NCBI GenBank assembly: GCA_018873225.1
Contig: JAEILZ010000006.1
Location: 3,162,001 to 3,226,000 of the forward strand
Length of the DNA: 64,000 nucleotides
Reading direction: 5' to 3'
From: [Phialemoniopsis] sp. UDSM-2020
Taxonomy: Eukaryota; Ascomycota; Sordariomycetes; Thyridiales; Thyridiaceae
Shown: one piece after another, positions 52,594 through 64,000 of the stretch
How positions within the stretch are numbered: the first letter of the stretch is position 1
Layout: every line of letters begins with the position of its first letter
Position numbers and translations under genes: made by a program
Notes under the pieces: generated by a model
Databases searched by the model: none
Seen by the model: the letters and a program-made list of their open reading frames with translations, nothing else
Told to the model about the DNA's origin: nothing

Positions 52594-53865
52594 ATGATGG
52601 CGACCGCTCTCGCACAAAGGGCCATCAAGCCGGCCCTCCGGCTCGCCACGTCAACATCATCAGCCCCATCCACCCTCGCCCGTCTTGCTCCGATCACCAC
52701 CACCGCACAACTCCGCACCTTCCAGACCACCTCGCGCAATGCGCTGCCCAGCAACTCCCTCATGGGCGGCCTCGGCGGCTCCGGCTCCTCCGGCGCCATC
52801 CCGCCCTCGTACTTCCAGAAGCCCTCCCTGCCCGCCAACACGGTCGTGCGCTTCGTGCCCCAGCAGACGGCCTGGATCGTCGAGCGCATGGGCAAGTTCA
52901 ACCGCATCCTGCAGCCCGGCCTCGCCATCCTGATCCCCTTCCTCGACCGTATCGCCTACGTCAAATCCCTCAAGGAGGTCGCCATCGAGATCCCGAGCCA
53001 GAGCGCCATCACGGCCGACAACGTCACCCTCGAGCTCGACGGCGTGCTCTACACGCGCGTCTTCGACGCCTACAAGGCGAGCTACGGCGTCGAGGACGCC
53101 GAGTACGCTATCTCGCAGCTCGCCCAGACCACGATGCGCTCCGAGATCGGCCAGCTCACCCTCGACCACGTCCTCAAGGAGCGCGCCGCGCTCAACACCA
53201 ACATCACGGCCGCCATCAACGAGGCCGCCCAGGCCTGGGGCGTCACCTGCCTGCGCTACGAGATCCGCGACATCCACGCCCCGGCCGCCGTCGTCGAGGC
53301 CATGCACCGCCAGGTCACGGCCGAGCGCTCCAAGCGCGCCGAGATCCTCGACTCCGAGGGCCAGCGCCAGAGCGCCATCAACATCGCCGAGGGAAAGAAG
53401 CAGTCCGTCATCCTCGCCTCCGAGGCCCTGCGCGCCGAAAACATCAACCGTGCGTCGGGTGAGTCCGAGGCCATCCTGCTCAAGGCAACCGCTACTGCCA
53501 AGGGCATCGACGCCGTCGCCCGCAGCGTGCGCGAGGGCCGCGACGCCGCCCAGAACGCCATCAGCCTGTCCGTCGCAGAAAAGTACGTCGACGCCTTTGG
53601 CCGCCTCGCCAAGGAGGGCACGGCTGTAGTCGTGCCGGGTAACGTTGGCGACATCGGCAGCATGATCGCCACGGCTATGAGCGTCTATGGCAAGGTCGGC
53701 GACGCCCAGGCCAAGCAGGTGGCCAGGCAGGTCCTCGAGAAGGGTGGAGTCGTTTCGGGCGACTCTACATCGGCAAGAGAGCTGGAGGACGGCGAAGAGT
53801 CGGACGGGCTGTCTATGAGGGACCGGATCGTCGAGGACTTTGACCGCACCACCGAGCACAGGTAA
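52594..53865 (+). CDS. Mitochondrial stomatin-like protein (SLP-2 / band-7 family)
   Basis: Single exon, 423 residues from the ATG pair at 52594/52597. A mitochondrial targeting sequence rich in Arg, Ala, Ser and Thr (MMATALAQRAIKPALRLATS) precedes the SPFH/band-7 domain: VRFVPQQTAWIVERMGKF, ILQPGLAILIPFLDRIAYVKSLKE, SITADNVTLELDGVLYTRVFD (here SAITADN), LAQTTMRSEIGQLTLDHVLKER. RQVTAERSKRAEILDSEGQRQS and the AEG/SESEA coiled coil follow. SLP-2 proteins organise cardiolipin/prohibitin-rich inner-membrane domains and stabilise respiratory complexes and proteases. The C-terminal tail is acidic. There is no intron, although related genes are often intron-poor too. Confidence 0.94.
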   Translation: MMATALAQRAIKPALRLATSTSSAPSTLARLAPITTTAQLRTFQTTSRNALPSNSLMGGLGGSGSSGAIPPSYFQKPSLPANTVVRFVPQQTAWIVERMGKFNRILQPGLAILIPFLDRIAYVKSLKEVAIEIPSQSAITADNVTLELDGVLYTRVFDAYKASYGVEDAEYAISQLAQTTMRSEIGQLTLDHVLKERAALNTNITAAINEAAQAWGVTCLRYEIRDIHAPAAVVEAMHRQVTAERSKRAEILDSEGQRQSAINIAEGKKQSVILASEALRAENINRASGESEAILLKATATAKGIDAVARSVREGRDAAQNAISLSVAEKYVDAFGRLAKEGTAVVVPGNVGDIGSMIATAMSVYGKVGDAQAKQVARQVLEKGGVVSGDSTSARELEDGEESDGLSMRDRIVEDFDRTTEHR

Positions 53866-54461
53866 ACAATCGGGAAAGGCTAGGAAGAAAGTTGAATCGG
53901 CCGGGGGAGAGACGAGACACTGCCAACTGTACCAAAATAGCAAGGAACAAAAGCATCAAACAATCATTGCAAGGGCACGCCGTGGGAGGAGGGGAGAAGA
54001 AGTGGACAAGTGGTGCCAGGCGTTCGTTCTTTGGACGGAGATCAAAACCACTTTACCATATGTGTAATTACAAGGAATCATCCATTCCCATTCGTGTACC
54101 TCTACTCTTTTTTGCTTCAACAAGATAGAAAATGGGAAAACATTGACGACTCAAGCATACGATACCAATACGATACCAAAGGACAAACAGTGAAATCAGA
54201 ACGTGATATTTATACAGGCCCGGATGAAAGTGACATGTTTGCACCGTGATGGAGTAGATAATTCTAACACACCTTCACAAACATCGTGCTCGGTTTATCA
54301 TAAATACGTTCCCTCATTTTGGTGCTCAAATATAAAGTGATTACACATCACAACTCTCAGCCTCTCCACCACACTCCTCCTCCCCCTGATTTCCTCCGTC
54401 TGACCACAACATCCAGATCAACACTCCCCTCATCTCGCCCAAACCCTCCCCAAGTCTCGGA
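53866..54461. other. Convergent 3' region, about 600 bp
   Basis: 3' flanks of the stomatin-like and MON2 genes. AT-rich in the middle, CCA/TCC-rich near 54400-54500. Nothing else was seen. Confidence 0.5.
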
Positions 54462-57400
54462 TCACAGCCCCAGCTCCCCACCAACAACCCCCAACGCATC
54501 CCCAACAAGCTTAAGCACCCTATCATCCCCGGCCGTGCCCGCCACGCCCGCACACCGCACAAGCAACGGATACAGCCTCAAAAGATGCTTCCCGCCCTCG
54601 CTCTCGACGCCAGGCGTATCCGGTATAGCCCCCGGCTCGGACCGCAGATCTACAAGCGCAGCGAGCACGGCACCGACCTCGCGCCGCTGCGACAGCGGCT
54701 GCGGCATGTGCCCCCGGAGCGGCTGGTCGGCCGCGTAGGCGCGCAGCGTCAGCGCGCAGCGGGCGATGAGGTACGGCGCCGCGGTGCGCGCGAGCGCCGC
54801 GTGCATCGAGCCCGCCGAGTCCTCGGGCGGCGCGTTGCGCTGCTCGTTGGGCAGCGTCATGCGCCCCTTGGGCGGGAAGCGCGGCGTCGGTGGCTGCACG
54901 ACGATGGACGGCGTCGAGACCTGCGCGTCGTCGTGCGCGGCCACGAGCGAGAAGAGCTCCTGCAGGCACTCGTAGGCCATGGCCTCGCGGCGCGTGGGCG
55001 GGGGCTCGGACGTGCGGCCCACGCGCGGGCGGTACAGGTCCGCCAATCCCCTTGCCGCGTCGGACGCGCCGCCGACGAGGCCCTCTTCCGAAGGCGCGGG
55101 CGCGTGGATGACGGATGTGCGGAAAATTGCCTCGGCGTAGGCCCTGCGCGTCTTCTCCGACACGGCGTCCGAGCCAAGGAGCGGGATGATGAGCTCGCGC
55201 AGGCGTCGGAAGGCGTTGATGTCGAATCCTTCGTCGGCCGGGATATCGGTGCTCGAGGGTGCGGAGTCGGCGTCAGCGCTGATGATGCCGTCAGCAATGG
55301 AGACAATGACCTGCCATATCTCTTGCACCGTGGACCGCGGGATGCCCTCGCCTTGAAGGTGAGGTATGGTGGCCTCTAAGACCGCGAGGGAGGCGCTCGT
55401 GGCGTCTTGCCATGGCTGCGATGACTTGGTGACGATGGGGAAGCGGTACTTGAGGGTGATCGGCTTGGCCAGAGCCGACAGTGCAGCAGAAAAGGCGCCT
55501 TCGGTGAAGATGTGCGTGTCGGATGCGTTCTGGGTGATGTGGAATTGCAGCACTTTCATGCTGTCCTTGGACATGGCCACGAATGTTTGCTGCTTCTGAG
55601 AACCCCCTTGCCGTAACCGTTCATCTGTAAAGGCCAGCGAGACAAACTCGGCTAGCTGGGATATGATTGCCGACGGGACCTCGGAGATGTCTGTTCGGGT
55701 GGTCTTGAAGAAGTCGAGGATGCGGCCCTGAAGCTGCGTAGGAAACTCAATGTCGCTCGAATAGGAGCCGGCCATGGCCAGGAGCATTGCCTCTCGCAGC
55801 AACCGCAAGATGGTCCTCACGCGTTCAAACTGCAGCTCCTCCGCGATGAGACGGTACATCTGCAGAAGAGCTTCAACCCACGAGAGCAGGGACTTTTGCT
55901 GGTCTTCTGTTTTGACCTGACCCTCTGGCGACTGGGGCACACCGCGCGCCCACAGTTCCCAGGCCACGTCAATGCTGTCCTTCTTGAGATTTTGTGCTGA
56001 TCCGGTATTGCACTTGGAGAGAATACTGGCAAGGCTGTTGAACACAGCACTGTTGATCGCCAATGATTTGAAGTCCAGCATCGAAGCAAAGCACCCCAAC
56101 AGGTGTTTCCATAAGGCGTTGAAGTTTTTATGTACCGTCAGGACCTCGAGGTAGCTGACAAACAAGCCAGACACCCCGTTGATCACGACCACGGCTGTCT
56201 CGTCCCACTCTGTAGTGTCGCCCTGTCTGTGACTCTCCTCGTGAGTCGAGGCCAGCCTGTTCTGCATTGACTCCAATAGTCTGAAGATAACCGACTTGAT
56301 ACATATGGACCAGGAATCCGGGTTCAAGCTGCTGCCGTATGCATGAACAATTCGCAAAAGCGTTTGTATGGCACCTAGTCTTGTCAGCAACCACTACTTT
56401 GGTATCACTGTCAAGCTCCACTTACTATTTCGCAGCTCCAGTCTGCTGTCAGTGGCTACGATAGTTAACCTGTGCAGAAGGAGCATCCATAAGGCTGCGC
56501 TCGAGCCAGGACGGGCCGGGTCGGATGCCAGCTGGGTCAATTCCTTGTCGCTGAAGCCCTCCATCATCGCGTCTGTGATGGTAATGGACTGACTCCGTCC
56601 AGACAGAAAGTCTGAGATGACCCAGAAGAAGGTCACAGTCTACCAAAGATTAGCACTTGGGAGGCCGGCCTGCAAAAAGGCATGGGCTTACCGTGAGCGC
56701 GACATTGAGCTCGTCATCCTGCGAGCAGAACTTGTAGAGGGTGTCGACAAGGTTAAGGAAACACGTGTTTGGTAAGGAGGAGAGGAAATCGGAGCAGATG
56801 AGTTGTAGCGAGCTGAATGCCGGCTTGATCAGCTTGACGGACCGCGTCATCAAGACGCTCTGATCCGTCTGCGGACTAGCCCCTTCCTCCGTAGCAAATC
56901 TCTTGGACAGGAAGATGCTGTCAATGATCGCGAATGCGATATCCCAGCCACTGTTAAGTGACTCGCCGCAGTTTTCGAGGATGCTCCTCAACCCCTCGAG
57001 GATGATCTTGTGGATATCCAGATCAGCAGCATGTGCGGTGACGGACACATTCCGGTTGTTGTTTTGGAGCGGATGTAGGGATTTATCCAGAACTTGAAGG
57101 AGCCGAAGCTGAATCTTAGCTCGGTCGTTGGCTGGGCGAGATGTCACGGCGTTGAAAGCCTCAAGTATGAGGCGAACCAGGATCTCAGCAGCTCTGAGTC
57201 TTACCGGCGACGATGTCGAGGATGAACTGAGAGTCTCGATTAGTTCCGAGGTCAGGGGTTCCCAGCCGGATGACTCTGGAGGGTAGTTCAGCAGCCTTTC
57301 CAAGTTGATGGAGGCAATGTCGCCCAACTTGGCCAGAGCAAACTGGTCCTCCTGGTTTGGTCCTGTAGCAGCAGTTGTAGAGATGCTCAATACCCTTCTG

Positions 57401-60032
57401 TGCTGCCCAGGGGCCTTGAGAGTCGAGCCTGCCGACGGCGGAGACTGCGGTCGACTCTCGGCTGTTGACGGCCGCTCCTCACTTCTTTCCAGCAGGTTGC
57501 AAACAGCAGTGATCACTTCGACGAAGGAAGAATTCGGGAAGTCCACTGTACTCTCAAAAAGACGTGAGGCTGCCGTCTCGACAGCCTTGATTTCGGAGTT
57601 GAAGTTTGCGAGCAGCGCGTTGGCTTCGCTTTCTGCTTGCTGGTCATGAGCTCTTGATGCAATGGGCGTGCGTCCGGCTATCTTGCCCGACGCGAACAGG
57701 ACAAAGTCCGCCTGCTGTAGCGTTTCGAGTATGATTTGCCATGACGAAGCCAAAGTTGGACCCAACGCAATGCCCAAGTTGAGGAGTGCTCTCAAACAAA
57801 GCATATTCCTGGTATTGAGGGTGGAAGGAGCAGCGTCGACAGAGGGCTGTCTCTGGCGATCTTGATTTGACGAGGCTTGACTGACCAAGCTGTCTACACT
57901 GAGTAGACCTCGCGCGTTTCCAAGTATGCTGTTAGGCGTTTCCGCCGTGGGAGTAGGAGTGGAGGGTTTGGGGCCTGCATTGAGGCAGGCTGTGAACACA
58001 TTGGGCGGCACAGCTGCCTTGCCGAGAGTCGTTAAGAAGGCATCACGCGGCGTGTCTAGCTGAAGAAGGCCTGCTACATGGGTAAACTTCTGAAACGCTC
58101 GCACCAGGCCGTGATAGTAATCAGAGTCCAGCGCGGCATACAGGAAAGTTGAGCAAGTCGCCAGGATAGCCGGCCAGCACTCTTCGATGAGCGCAGCACT
58201 TGCCTTGATCTCCTGGTACGAAGGGTGGTCCTCCAGCGTGAGAGGGTTGATCGGGACAGGATTCTTCTTGAATGAAGCCGACCTCTCTAGGGCGGCCGAT
58301 TTACCTGCTGTGCGTTCCTCTGTTCCTGGAGCTGGCGAGTCTCGACCAGTGCCATCCTGCTTGCCACTTCGCTTCCGATTTTGATCCCTAGGGACGGTGA
58401 GAGGGAGAATGAACTTGGCCAATCCTTCGGACAAGGAGTTGATGCAGGACAGAGTAAGGCTGTAGAGATATGATTCAGGGATGGCCGGTGGCTCGGTCTT
58501 GTCAAGCTGATCAATGCACGGAACTCGGATCAAGCTCCATTGCGTGCTGATACCAGTGTCGTGTCCCTCGCCGCCAACGGAGCTGCTGATGAAGCCTGTC
58601 ACACCGCTTGCTTCTAACGCAGCTTGATCAGTTGCCGGGCCTACATTGGCGTAGGGATTCGCTACCGGTATTGTTGACTGGTGACCGAGACCAATGATGG
58701 CGGGTCGCTCGGTGCTCACGCGTACGAACGTAGCCGTCAGGTTCTTGAGGATCTTCTTTTCGCCTTCTTGGCCATCATACATCATGAAGATGCGTCGAAG
58801 TAGTGCAGGCTCGGCAAAGATACCCCTGAAGACCTCCATACATAAGGCTCGCCTCCAGAACGTGGTGTCTTGGTCCAGGATCTGCGTCAAGACATCTAGC
58901 GCATCGGCACTCTCGGACGGGAGCAGTGCCAGATGCCTCCGTAGTAATGTGTAGAGAATGCGCATGAGGCGCACGCTAGTAGCAAAGTTTGGGTGGCCAG
59001 AGAGCGAATTGATGAGTAGTGGCATCACCCGTGTCCGTAGCACATGGGTCTGCTCGGGGTGGGATGTGAAGATGGCGGCATGGTTGGTGAGAACAGACTC
59101 GATCAGCTCGAGTCCGAATGTTTGTGAGAGGCCTGAGAACCTGAGATACTCAGGTCTTTGTAGCTCGGTCAGAAGGCATAGGTCGTTGAATACCCGAAAG
59201 GCATCCAATGCTGAGGCCTTGAGGGAGACTGAGCCATCCTGAGTAGGCGCTTCTCCCGCTGTGGGAGCATCTGGTGCGGACTCTATGTGGCAGTGTAAGT
59301 AGGTGATTGCCAAGCTACTACTCTCACGTGAAGAATTGTGCACACTTACTGTCTTCCGCCACTACTTTGTCAAACACAGACACGACAAGCTGCTGTAGCG
59401 TCGCGGCGGAGGTGTTGTTGACGATGGCATTCTTGCTGGATTGTAGAATGAAACAGATGTTCAGCGCGGTGACAAGAAGATCCCCATTAACCTCGGCCGA
59501 GTAATTCTGTAGAAGCGAAGGTAATGCCTGCAAGATCTTGAGCTGGACATCGAGGCCGGCGGACGTAGCCTCCCTCAGCGCCTCAAGCACCTGGTTGAGG
59601 CGCGACCGCGGTAGAGCCTTGGAGACAATGAGCCTCTGCAGACAGACGACTGCAATGCCGGTGAACTTGGCATTCTTGGTGCCGCAGGCGATGATGAAGG
59701 GGTTCACAAAGTTGGCTCTCTGTGTCAGCTCTGTTCAGTGAGTTAGCGTGGCGGGCTCATACATGTGAGCGGATCGGACCGCGTACCAGCAGCTGTCTGA
59801 GCTTCAGACGAGGTTCGAAGACTCTTGAGCTCCTCTAGTGACTTTTCGGCTGCCTATATCTTGAGATTAGCTAGAAGTTTGCAGTGTGTGCTTGTGTGCT
59901 GGGAATGATGCATGATGGCACCTCCAAGTACGGTGAAGTGGACGCGACACGTACCTGTCTTAGGTCCTGATGCTTGCGCTTGCTCTCCTGGATGAGATTG
60001 GTGAGCTCCGTAGCGAGGAGCTGGGCGGTCAT
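54462..60032 (-). CDS. MON2: MON2/YSL2 homologue, large Arf-GEF-like endosome-Golgi trafficking protein
   Basis: Six exons (59955-60032, 59787-59853, 59350-59730, 56692-59282, 56426-56639, 54462-56374) give 1747 residues in frame. The N-terminus MTAQLLATELTNLIQESKRKHQDLRQ-AAEKSLEEL is the DCB helix pattern shared by BIG/GBF and Mon2 proteins. Next come AFRVFNDLCLLTE, a hallmark around the HUS region, and the HUS-like block FATSVRLMRILYTLLRRH. There is no Sec7 domain, as expected for Mon2. The join at exon 5/6 reads LELRNSAIQTLLRI, strongly conserved in the family. Mon2 scaffolds traffic at the trans-Golgi and endosomes with Dopey and flippases. The length fits (about 1640-1720 in other species). 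It shares a 530-bp promoter with MMS2. Confidence 0.93.
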
Positions 60033-60563
60033 CTTAAAGAAAGCATGCAGGCTGCCCTCGGCATTGTGCAATCAGGCAAAAATCCCGTCCTTGAGGTGAT
60101 TTCATCTGATACTCCAAGCCATACAGTTTGGACCTTGGATGCTCTCTCGCTGTTTGAGATGTCGCCTGAGCTCTCCCTTTCTGGGGTGCTGTAGTGGGGA
60201 CCTTCAGCGGGTGTTTGCGCAACATGCCAGGCTGGAGCTTTGGCAAGTGACAGGCAGCCTTCGGGCGTCTTTGCTGAGTCATCATACAAACGGCAGAAAC
60301 GAGAGACCGCCTGCTCTCTCCGATCAATTTGACCCCACCACCCGTGTGTCACTGCCACTACCTGACGGAGACGATACCATGGATACCACCCACCCCTCCA
60401 GCTTCGCGCGCGCATGAAGGCATTCCCAACTCGGACAACCCCAACCCGCATCTGAGTATCCCCGGTCTTGTGCCGAAAGATTACATCTACCAACTAATCT
60501 ACACTTTGTCGTCTTCTTCCTCTACATCATCACACCTGCAACTCGGACCTAGCTTAGATCACG
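60033..60563. promoter_or_regulatory. Bidirectional promoter between MON2 and MMS2
   Basis: About 530 bp between divergent ATGs, with CT/CA-rich leader sequence before MMS2 (CCTCTACATCATCACACC). No gene was recognised inside. Confidence 0.5.
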
Positions 60564-61242
60564 ATGGCGGTTGCTCAGGTCCCCCGCAACTTCAAGCTCC
60601 TGGCCGAGCTGGAGAAGGGCGAAAAGGGCATGGGTGCTGGTATGTACTATGCTCACATCCCCACAACTAGATCGGAACACGGTCATCTTATCAGATCATC
60701 ACAGGCGCATGCTCTTATGGTTTGGAAGACCCAGAGGACATTTACATGTCCAACTGGAGAGGTACCATCTGGGGTCCCCCGCATGTAAGGCTTCCCCTCC
60801 TTTTTGTACATCACTCTGCTTCCTCTTTACTTCAGATTCTAATCATAGTTCTTCATTCGCTCAGGGCAACCACGAGAACCGAATCTACGAGCTCAAGATG
60901 AACTGCGGACCCAACTACCCGAAAGAACCTCCCCTGATCCACTTCGTCAGCCAGATCAACCTGCCCGGTGTCAGCTCCCAGGATGGCCTCGTTGACAAGA
61001 ACTCGATCGGCATCCTGAGGGATTGGGAGCGCATCGCCACCGAGCTGTCCAAGAACCCGAGGCCTAAGGATGACCACCTGAGTCTAGAGTCTGCTCTTAT
61101 CGCGATACGAAAGTAAGCTTTACACGGAGGGAGGTTTGTCAAAGAACAGTGCTAACGATCGGGCTTTCTCAGGTATATGGAGGAGCACAAGAAGCTACCC
61201 CAGCCCCCCGAGGGATCCAAGTATCCGATGTACAAGGACTAG
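60564..61242 (+). CDS. MMS2: Ubiquitin-conjugating enzyme variant (UEV), Mms2 type
   Basis: Four exons, 60564-60639, 60705-60784, 60865-61112 and 61173-61242, 157 residues. VPRNFKLLAELEKGEKG is the UEV N-terminal helix, then CSYGLEDPEDIYMSNWRGTIWGPPH, GNHENRIYELKMNCGPNYPKEPP and FVSQINLPGV. The active-site Cys of true E2 enzymes is missing: the corresponding segment is SSQDGLVDKNSIGILRDW. This is as in Mms2, which pairs with Ubc13 to build Lys63-linked chains in error-free post-replication repair. The last exon encodes YMEEHKKLPQPPEGSKYPMYKD. A short C-terminal extension beyond the yeast protein is present. It is divergent from MON2. Confidence 0.96.
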
Positions 61243-61633
61243 AAGTTGCAGGTGTCGGGGTAGCAGGAGGCATACCGAGCGATTGACTAGGGAAACCGAG
61301 GTCTGGTCAAAGAGACGGACGATCCACTAGAGGGCATCTACTCGCGGGTTTACGGAAGGGTTGGTGTTTTACATGAAGTAACGGCTTTTACTATTCTGCA
61401 TTTCCAAGGCAATCAACCGGCATGTATTGTTCATTTCTGTCCATCTTGTCCGAGGGCTTGGGCTCGCCAGTGATTCCAAGGGCCTCGTTGTCGAACGGTC
61501 CAAGCACGTGACGCTGATTGGCTGTCCCCGAGCTTCAAACTATCGCCATCGCGAAATGTCCACCCTCCCTTCCACTTGTGCAATGTCAAGCTCGCACTTC
61601 GCACAACACAGACCGGCTGGCCCGAACAAATGA
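61243..61633. other. Intergenic, about 390 bp
   Basis: 3' flank of MMS2 and promoter of the LYR-like gene. No gene was seen. Confidence 0.5.
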
Positions 61634-62659
61634 ATGCCTGCGTTCTTCGTTCCCGCCCGCAGCTCGCGGCATCGCACAGCATGTACGTTTCGTCGCATAA
61701 TGACCCGTATTTCAAGGTCCAAATCTAACCGATATCGCGACACTCAGGCTTCGCGCTCTACAAAGCTCTGCTCCAGCAGGTCCCCAAGGTTCCGCTACCA
61801 GGTGACCTCATCGCCCACTTCGGCCCCATTCACCCCATAAAGCACCTCATCCGGGGTTCCTTCCGGCGGAATAAGACCGACATCAGTCCGCGACTCGTTG
61901 TCGCTGCCCTGCAAAATGGCTACCGGGTTCGTCCTGTTTCCCCCCCTGCTGAACACCCACTCCAGCTAACAATCCAACGAACAGTCCCTCGAGCTTCTAA
62001 CCCGCGCCGCCGACCCCTCGTCTCCCGAACACGCCTCCATCCTCTCCTTCCTCCAAGCCCGCCTCCCCACCGTTCTCGCCTCGCGAGCCTACTTCTCGCA
62101 GCCAGGCAACCCGGCCCCGAAACATCCCTCCTCGGCGCCACACCCGAACCGCACGCCGCTCCTGACCAAGGACGCCCAGACGGGCACGTACACGCCGACC
62201 GCGCGCCCCGTCCCGCAGAGCAAGCTAGGCGGCTCCGGCCGCCGGCATGTCCCGCGCCTCGTCGCCACGGCCCTGGGCCACCCCTTCCTGCGCCTCCGCA
62301 AGCCGCAGCCCAAGTCCCTCTCGCGCGTCCTGCGGTCCCTGTGGGAGCGGCGCGAGCGGCGCGTCGCGCTCGCGATCGATTTGTCCGAGGACGGCAAGTG
62401 GCTCGCCGAGACGGAGGACGCGTGGGAGGCCCGGCTCGGGATCGACGGGGACGAGGACCGCGGCAGCAGTTACAAGGCTACTACGGCCGAGGCGTATCGG
62501 TATGTGCAGAATCAGATCAATGCTGAAAAGGACGATGCGGTCGCGCGGGGGCACGCGCTGCTGAGGATCGTCGAGGCGGAGGCGGAGGCTGCTGCGAGGG
62601 AGAAGGAGGAGCGGAAGAGGAGCCGGAGGGCGGTGTGGGAGGCAAAGCAGAGGGTGTGA
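61634..62659 (+). CDS. LYR-like (Complex1_LYR) protein, probably mitochondrial
   Basis: Three exons, 61634-61682, 61748-61926 and 61985-62659, give 300 residues. After a short basic N-terminus (MPAFFVPARSSRHRTACF) comes ALYKALLQQVPKVPLPGDL, a degenerate LYR motif (LYK), then HPIKHLIRGSFRRNKTDISPRLVVAALQNGYRSLELL. The latter matches the Phe/Arg-rich half of fungal LYR proteins. The rest is long, basic and Ala/Glu-rich, with RRHVPRLVATALGHPFLRLRKPQP and a coiled-coil end (EAEAEAAAREKEERKRS). LYR proteins act in mitochondrial Fe-S transfer, respiratory-complex assembly or ribosome biogenesis; the specific partner is unknown. The start at 61634 was chosen because only that frame joins in phase at the first intron. 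Confidence 0.8.
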
Positions 62660-62951
62660 GAGGGGTGGAACGGGGAAAGGCCCTTCAATGAAGGAGCGGC
62701 CGTGTATCTATTGATTTTTCGATTGATATGAAGGTATCTGGCTTCCAGCTACCTAATGTATAACATAATGATCCCCAAATAGACAACGCTTTACCATCCT
62801 GCTGTATGTATTCCAAAATTGAAGTCCCAGAAAACGCCTAGAATCCTCTCTGAAGCCGTGCGGGCACAGGTCTGCCGTGTCTCACATAGTACGCCTCCCC
62901 TTTTGCTGATGGCGATTCTGTAGATCAATTCACCATGCTGTATACATATGA
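62660..62951. other. Convergent 3' region, about 290 bp
   Basis: 3' flanks of the LYR-like gene and the right-edge gene. No gene was seen. Confidence 0.45.
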
Positions 62952-64000
62952 TCAGAAGGTATCTACAGCCCGTATCGCAGCCAGCACCGCAGCGTCGATA
63001 TTCTGCTTCCTGAAACCCGACGCCCGGCCCAGACACACGGCCGTACTAGAAAGCTCTATCGAAGTAAAGTCAGTAAGGGAACGTCGCCTTGCCGACAGGA
63101 GAAAAAAACATGGCAACACTCACTTGATATAAACATGGGGATATCCAGCGTCACGACCTTTCTTGAGGACTGTGGCGCTGGGTGGCCCTGGAATGACGAC
63201 TGCCCGTTGATCGAGTCGACCACGGCATTCAAGTTGAACTCGCCAGGCGCCGTGACGGGGAAGTCCGCGATGCCTAGCGGCCGCTGCCACATGTCGAACT
63301 TGGGCGGCTCGGAAACGGGCACGCTGAAAGGCGCCGAGAAGCCGGGCACGGGCACGGTGGGCATTGTGCCCGGGATGCCCGTGAACGGTATATCGTCAAA
63401 CATATTGTTCGACTGCTGATGGTGGTTGAACGCGGCCGACTCCGTTCCAGTTTGCTGACGTTCAGGTTCGTCTGCCGTGACCTCCTCAGCCGGCCCTCGG
63501 AATTTCGCCTCGTCGATCTCGACGACGATCTCGTCCATACCGATAGGCACATAAATGCCCTTACCGCGCAGATACAGCTCCGTCTCCTCCGGATCAAAAA
63601 ACTCGCCCTCGAACCCGGGAATCATGATGCGCATGTCGTGCGTCAGCCTATTATCGCGGCAGTCGACGACGCGTTTGTCGTGCGGGCCCATCGTCATGCC
63701 GCAACCGGGCAGCATCTTGAAGGGCTCGCCGTTGCCGCTCATGCTGTACGGCTGCTGGAAGATGGACTGGTCCGGCGAGGACCCGCTCGACGACGACTCC
63801 GAAGAGATGGCGAACTCGGACACGCCGCGGGTGCCGGCGCCGCCGAGGTTGGTGAAGGGGTAGCCCCAGTGGTGCAGCGAGTCCTGGGCGGTCGCCGAGG
63901 CGATCTTGGAGAGGCGCTCCTTGATCATGTCGACCGTCTCGAAGAGGAGGCAGAAGCCAAAGACTCGCGACAGCCGTGCCGGGGACGGGTTAGGCATGCT
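62952..64000 (-). CDS. Partial gene at the right edge, uncharacterised protein
   Basis: The 3' part of a minus-strand gene with two exons visible: 63124-64000 (open at the edge) and 62952-63055. It begins near the edge with MPNPSPARLSRVFGFCLLFETVDMIKERL, which is helical and probably internal, so the true start is likely outside the window. It continues with GYPFTNLGG, acidic stretches and GFEGEFFDPEETELYLRGKGIYVPIGMDEIVVEIDE. The last exon supplies LSSTAVCLGRASGFRKQ and ends AAIRAVDTF. The Ser/Gly/Pro-rich low-complexity part suggests a regulatory protein, perhaps the C-terminal half of a transcription factor, but there is no DNA-binding motif in view. The role is unknown. Confidence 0.6.

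Overview
The window is nuclear DNA of a filamentous ascomycete, most likely Pezizomycotina and probably Sordariomycetes. Almost every gene is a split protein-coding gene with short introns of about 46-96 bp (GT...AG, branch motifs of the CTAAC/CTGAC type). The protein content is typical of moulds: three Zn(II)2Cys6 regulators, Dal5-like MFS carriers, an ABCC transporter, GPI-type secreted proteins and a GH76 cell-wall enzyme. I place the genus no further. All exon joins below were made by eye from splice motifs, reading frame and family fit.

Layout. 0.2-3.6 kb: a short-chain dehydrogenase, a fossil of a secreted-protein exon, and a Zn2Cys6 regulator. 3.7-8 kb: a DUF423-type membrane protein, two adjacent paralogous orphan genes (one with an internal tandem repeat) and a secreted CAP/PR-1-like protein. 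8.7-12.2 kb: a Dal5-like MFS transporter and a GNAT acetyltransferase. 12.4-27.1 kb: a block made of an ABCC pump, a divergent Zn2Cys6 regulator, a peptidase-C45/acyl-CoA:6-APA acyltransferase-like enzyme, a second Dal5-like MFS carrier and a membrane-anchored amidohydrolase. This is the best candidate for a small amide/peptide metabolic or detoxification cluster. 27.4-37.1 kb: a conserved small basic protein, a small secreted protein, an NAD(P)-dependent reductase of the DFR/GRE2 type, a stand-alone caspase-like protein, a third Zn2Cys6 regulator and a small two-exon gene. 38-46 kb: a cysteine-rich GPI-type protein, a D-2-hydroxyacid dehydrogenase, a tiny secreted Cys-X7-Cys peptide gene, and a three-helix membrane protein.

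From about 46 kb onward the content changes to conserved cellular genes: a methyltransferase, GH76 (DFG5/DCW1 type), a repeat-containing small hydrophilic protein, a mitochondrial stomatin-like protein, MON2, MMS2 and an LYR-like protein. A gene cut by the right edge ends the window. The left two thirds therefore look like accessory/secretory sequence and the right third like core genome.

I found no tRNA, rRNA, CRISPR array or intact transposon. The most interesting leads are the C45/amidohydrolase/transporter/regulator block, the orphan paralogue pair with its N-terminal duplication, the solitary caspase-like protein, and the 43-residue peptide gene.
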